From contig DATEMK010000556.1 of NCBI GenBank assembly GCA_035275625.1, positions 1-5,518 of the forward strand: 5,518 bases of DNA. Reading direction: 5' to 3'. Both the position numbers and the translations under genes were made by a program. Below are positions 2,885-5,518 of this stretch, in pieces (within the stretch, counting starts at the first letter, position 1; each line of letters opens with the position of its first letter). The notes beneath the pieces were generated by a model that ran no database searches, was not told the origin of the DNA, and was given only the letters and a program-made list of their open reading frames with translations. The stretch is from DATEMK01 sp035275625 (GTDB lineage: Bacteria; Bacteroidota; Bacteroidia; AKYH767-A; OLB10).

Positions 2885-5518
2885 ATGAAAAAAGTAATTT
2901 TAATACTTGCCGGTTTTTGTTTTTTATTTTCTGATGGTTTTGCCCAGGTGGCAATTGAATGGCAAAATACGATTGGGGGAAATGGAAGTGATGATTTTGG
3001 ATTGATTTTACAAACTGCAGATGGAGGGTACATTTGTGGAGGATCGTCTGCCTCCGATATTTCAGGCGATAAAACAGAAGATAGTAATGGGAGTTTAGAT
3101 TATTGGGTAGTAAAACTCGATGGATCAGGTAACATTCAATGGCAAAATACAATCGGAGGAAATTCTGCAGACATGCTTTTTTCTTTTCAACAAACATCTG
3201 ATGGAGGATATATTCTTGGGGGAACTTCTGATTCAGATATTTCCGGAGATAAAACAGAAAACAGTTACGGTAATTATGATTATTGGGTAGTAAAACTCGA
3301 TGGATCAGGCAGCATTCAATGGCAAAATACAATCGGGGGAAATCTTAATGATCAACTTTATTCCATACAGCAAACAACAGATGGAGGATATATTCTTGGT
3401 GGACATTCTGATTCAGGTATTTCAGGAGAGAAAACAGAAAACTGTAACGGAGAATATGATTATTGGTTGATTAAATTGAATGCATCAGGCAATATACAAT
3501 GGCAGAATACAATCGGGGGAAATTATTCAGATTATCTTTTTTCCATGCAGCAAACTATAGATGATGGATTTATACTGGGAGGGTTTTCTCTTTCAAATAT
3601 TTCAGGCGATAAAACAGAAAATAATATAGGGGGAAGTATTGATTATTGGATAGTGAAAACCGATGCATCAGGGAATATTCAATGGCAAAATACAATCGGA
3701 GGGAATCTCAATGATTTTCTTTATTCGCTGGAACAAACAATAGATGGAGGATATATTCTTGGCGGATACTCCTATTCCGGCATATCCGGTGATAAAACAG
3801 AAAACTGCACAGGAATTACCGATTACTGGATTATTAAGACTGATTCTGCCGGAAACATTCAATGGCAGAATACAATTGCAGGGGGAAAAGAGGATAGAAT
3901 TCGCTCCATACGGCACACATCAGACGAAGGCTATATTATAGGCGGAGTTTCCAGTTCAAGCGCTTCGATTGATAAAACAGAAAACAGTTATGGAGATTAT
4001 GATTACTGGATTGTGAAAACGGATTCTTCAGGAGAAATTCAATGGCAGAAAACAATTGGTGCGGCCGATTGGGATGAAAATTATTGTATTAGTTCTACTA
4101 CTGGCAGCGGATTTATTCTTGGCGGAGTATCCAGGTCAAATGGCGGAGGAGATAAAATAGAAAACTGTATTGGAAGTAATGATTATTGGATTTTGAAGCT
4201 TACTGAAAAATATAATTCTATAGCCGGAAAATTATTTATTGATGCAAACAGCAATGGAATGCAGGATGCCGGGGAGGTTGGTATCAACAATAAAACAATT
4301 ACAGAAATAAATACAGGGCAGTTTAATTTTTCAAATCAAAATGGTGACTATTTAGTTTCGGTTTTAGATTCAGGAAATTTTACTGTTTTTCCTGCATCCA
4401 TAAATTATTATACGCCTGTTCCTGCAACACGCAATGTTAATTTTTCCGGTATTCAACAAACAGATTCCTTAAATGATTTTGGATTTCAACCAGCAGGAGT
4501 TTTTAATGATTTGTGTGTTCATATAACACCTTTAGGAAATTTTCGTGTAAATATGAATGCTAATTACATGATCAATTATGAAAACGTAGGAACTACAACA
4601 TTAAACGGAACAGTAATTTTCTTTCCTGATAATGATGTGACATTTGTTTCTGCTAATCCAACAGCAACATCTGTAACAACAGATTCAGTTGTATGGAATG
4701 TGGGAACACTAACACCTTTTCAAACAGGAAGTATTTTAGTAACTGTTCATGTAAATGCAGGAACACCGATAGGAACTTTAATAAATTCAAGTGTAGTAAT
4801 TGAACCTGTTGCCGGTGATGCAAATACTGCGTGTAATTATAATTCATGGGAAGTTTTTGTTACAGGCGCTGTTGATCCCAATGCTATTCTCGTTGACCGT
4901 GACACTGTTTTAACAACAGAACTTTCATCACCGCCTTATCTTAACTATATCATCTATTTTCAAAACACAGGAAATGATACAGCATTTAATGCAAGGGTGC
5001 TCAATAACATTCCGCAGATGTTAGATGTAAACAGTTTTGAGTTTGTTTCTTCCTCGCATCCTCTAAATATTAATTACGGAGCGCATGCACGGTTAATGGA
5101 ATTTACTTTTGATAATATTCTTTTGCCTGACAGCAATGTGAATGAACCGGCAAGTCATGGATTTATCCGCTACAGGATAAAACCGCTTTCAACGCTTGTT
5201 TCGGGTGATCAGATAAAAAGCAATGCAGCTATATATTTTGATTTCAACCAGCCGGTGCTGACGAATACGGCAATGACGGAAATTGTGCTGCCAACAGGAA
5301 TTAGTAGTCAGTGGTCAGTGGTCAGTGGCCAGTTGAAAGTATTTCCGAATCCGGCAGGGGAGGAGTTAATAGTTAAGAGTGATTTGTTAACAGGAAAAAA
5401 TACGGAAGTAAAAATTTATGATTTGTTTGGAAGAGAAGTTTTTCAATCTTCAATCTTCAATCTTCAATCTTCAATTAAAATCAATGTTTCCGGTTTTTCG
5501 CAGGGAATTTATTTAGTA
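2885..5518 (+). CDS. T9SS-sorted surface protein, paralog of gene 1 (gene 2, 3' end missing)
   Basis: One frame is open from ATG 2885 to the last base: 878 codons without a stop. The protein ends in GIYLV, where gene 1 has GIYFV plus 16 more residues, so it is nearly full length (about 894 expected). Residues 1-20 are a signal peptide (MKKVILILAG start, likely cleavage GFA|QV). Residues 26-439 hold seven repeats, 453-464 the EF-hand loop (D, N, N-G, M, D, E), 540-660 the DUF11-like region, 664-814 the second beta-sandwich-like region, and 819-878 the incomplete sorting domain (VFPNPAGEEL, KIYDLFGREV). Domain boundaries fall at the same residue numbers as in gene 1 up to about 664; a one-codon deletion follows near VLNNIPQMLD. 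Export to the cell surface by T9SS is expected and the ligand is unknown. Repeats 6 and 7 are eroded (IAGGKEDRIRSIRHTSDEG; KTIGAADWDENYCISSTTGSG). It could be expressed with gene 1 or separately, since a possible terminator lies between them. Confidence 0.95.
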   Translation, partial: MKKVILILAGFCFLFSDGFAQVAIEWQNTIGGNGSDDFGLILQTADGGYICGGSSASDISGDKTEDSNGSLDYWVVKLDGSGNIQWQNTIGGNSADMLFSFQQTSDGGYILGGTSDSDISGDKTENSYGNYDYWVVKLDGSGSIQWQNTIGGNLNDQLYSIQQTTDGGYILGGHSDSGISGEKTENCNGEYDYWLIKLNASGNIQWQNTIGGNYSDYLFSMQQTIDDGFILGGFSLSNISGDKTENNIGGSIDYWIVKTDASGNIQWQNTIGGNLNDFLYSLEQTIDGGYILGGYSYSGISGDKTENCTGITDYWIIKTDSAGNIQWQNTIAGGKEDRIRSIRHTSDEGYIIGGVSSSSASIDKTENSYGDYDYWIVKTDSSGEIQWQKTIGAADWDENYCISSTTGSGFILGGVSRSNGGGDKIENCIGSNDYWILKLTEKYNSIAGKLFIDANSNGMQDAGEVGINNKTITEINTGQFNFSNQNGDYLVSVLDSGNFTVFPASINYYTPVPATRNVNFSGIQQTDSLNDFGFQPAGVFNDLCVHITPLGNFRVNMNANYMINYENVGTTTLNGTVIFFPDNDVTFVSANPTATSVTTDSVVWNVGTLTPFQTGSILVTVHVNAGTPIGTLINSSVVIEPVAGDANTACNYNSWEVFVTGAVDPNAILVDRDTVLTTELSSPPYLNYIIYFQNTGNDTAFNARVLNNIPQMLDVNSFEFVSSSHPLNINYGAHARLMEFTFDNILLPDSNVNEPASHGFIRYRIKPLSTLVSGDQIKSNAAIYFDFNQPVLTNTAMTEIVLPTGISSQWSVVSGQLKVFPNPAGEELIVKSDLLTGKNTEVKIYDLFGREVFQSSIFNLQSSIKINVSGFSQGIYLV
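2960..4201 (+). repeat. Seven 180-base coding repeats (propeller blades, gene 2)
   Basis: Units begin at TGG at 2960, 3140, 3320, 3500, 3683, 3863 and 4043. Spacing is 180 bases except for unit 4 (183), which has one extra codon (GGSIDYW). The repeat number equals that of gene 1, although the length irregularities sit in different units. Units 1-3 use KLDGSG or KLNASG where gene 1 and later units use KTDASG. Units 3, 5 and 7 carry a Cys at the same position (TENC/IENC; residues 187, 308 and 428). Units 6 and 7 have lost several core residues, including parts of IGG, QQT and DGG. Confidence 0.92.
5307..5334 (+). repeat. Heptamer array before the sorting domain (GTCAGTG type, gene 2)
   Basis: Three exact GTCAGTG units and a fourth, GCCAGTT. 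They encode the same SQWSVVSGQ linker as in gene 1, at the homologous position just before VFPNPAGEEL. Unit number and order match the gene 1 array, with a single base change in the last unit, so this array either predates the duplication or has been kept alike by conversion. Confidence 0.85.
5444..5477 (+). repeat. Heptamer array inside the sorting domain (CAATCTT type, gene 2)
   Basis: Four exact CAATCTT units followed by CAATTA. They encode the QSSIFNLQSSI loop, which corresponds to QLQTSNFKLQT of gene 1 at identical length. The unit is homogeneous here but differs from the gene 1 heptamer at the same site, so it appears to have been homogenised separately after duplication. Confidence 0.85.
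5505..5518 (+). repeat. Terminal direct repeat, right copy (identical to 1-14)
   Basis: The last 14 bases match the first 14 exactly. The final GTA codon of gene 2 (5516-5518) corresponds to GTA at 12-14, so joining the two ends over this overlap would keep the frame and give gene 2 a natural ending at position 65. Confidence 0.85.

Larger units (their letters stand above)
5339..5518 (+). other. T9SS type A C-terminal sorting domain coding region (gene 2, truncated by window end)
   Basis: Residues 819-878 read VFPNPAGEELIV, KIYDLFGREVFQ, then FSQGIYLV at the window edge. The last strand and basic tail are outside the window. The visible part aligns with gene 1 without gaps. If the fragment at 1-65 is its continuation, the tail would be QLKSGEKTARAKFVKQ. 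Confidence 0.9.

Noticed and set aside
3744..3941. A 65-codon plus-strand frame within gene 2, and a minus-strand one at 3668-3916
   Set aside because: Both lie wholly inside the strong frame of gene 2 and have no recognisable domain; the paralog has no matching frame.
1..5518. Small circular plasmid or phage genome suggested by the matching ends
   Set aside because: There is no replication, mobilisation or structural gene, and only two paralogous surface-protein genes would be present. A tandem chromosomal array with an assembly break explains the ends better.

Overview
The window looks like a piece of a Bacteroidota chromosome. It is AT-rich, its start codons lack a Shine-Dalgarno sequence, and its proteins end in the sorting domain of the type IX secretion system (T9SS, Por secretion), which is specific to that phylum. 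Genus and species cannot be told from the sequence. No phage, IS, CRISPR, RNA or housekeeping gene is visible.

Layout, all on the + strand: (1) positions 1-65 are the last 20 full codons and stop of an upstream gene whose tail matches the other two genes; (2) positions 78-2765 are a complete 895-residue gene; (3) positions 2766-2884 are a 119-base spacer with a hairpin and T-run; (4) position 2885 to the window end is a third gene, open in one frame for 878 codons with no stop and lacking only about 16 residues. The window is therefore a tandem array of at least two, and apparently three, paralogous genes with the same architecture.

Each full protein has a signal peptide (about residues 1-20); seven tandem repeats of about 60 residues, probably a seven-bladed beta-propeller; a short SdrD/Cna-B-like domain with a textbook EF-hand loop (453-464); two beta-sandwich-like regions, the first DUF11-like (about 540-815); a linker; and the T9SS type A C-terminal sorting domain (about 820-895). 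The expected fate is export by Sec, passage through the outer membrane by T9SS, removal of the C-terminal domain and display on the cell surface or release. The ligand is unknown. The proteins look like large surface or adhesin-like proteins with no recognisable enzyme active site.

The most unusual observations are at the DNA level. Seven-base tandem arrays sit inside the coding sequence at the signal peptide (gene 1) and at two homologous sites around the sorting domain (both genes), and at one of these sites the heptamer differs between paralogs. Long exact DNA matches in the middle domains beside strongly diverged stretches suggest gene conversion. The first and last 14 bases of the window are identical and in the same codon phase, so the piece could close on itself or be bounded by an assembly break in a tandem array.
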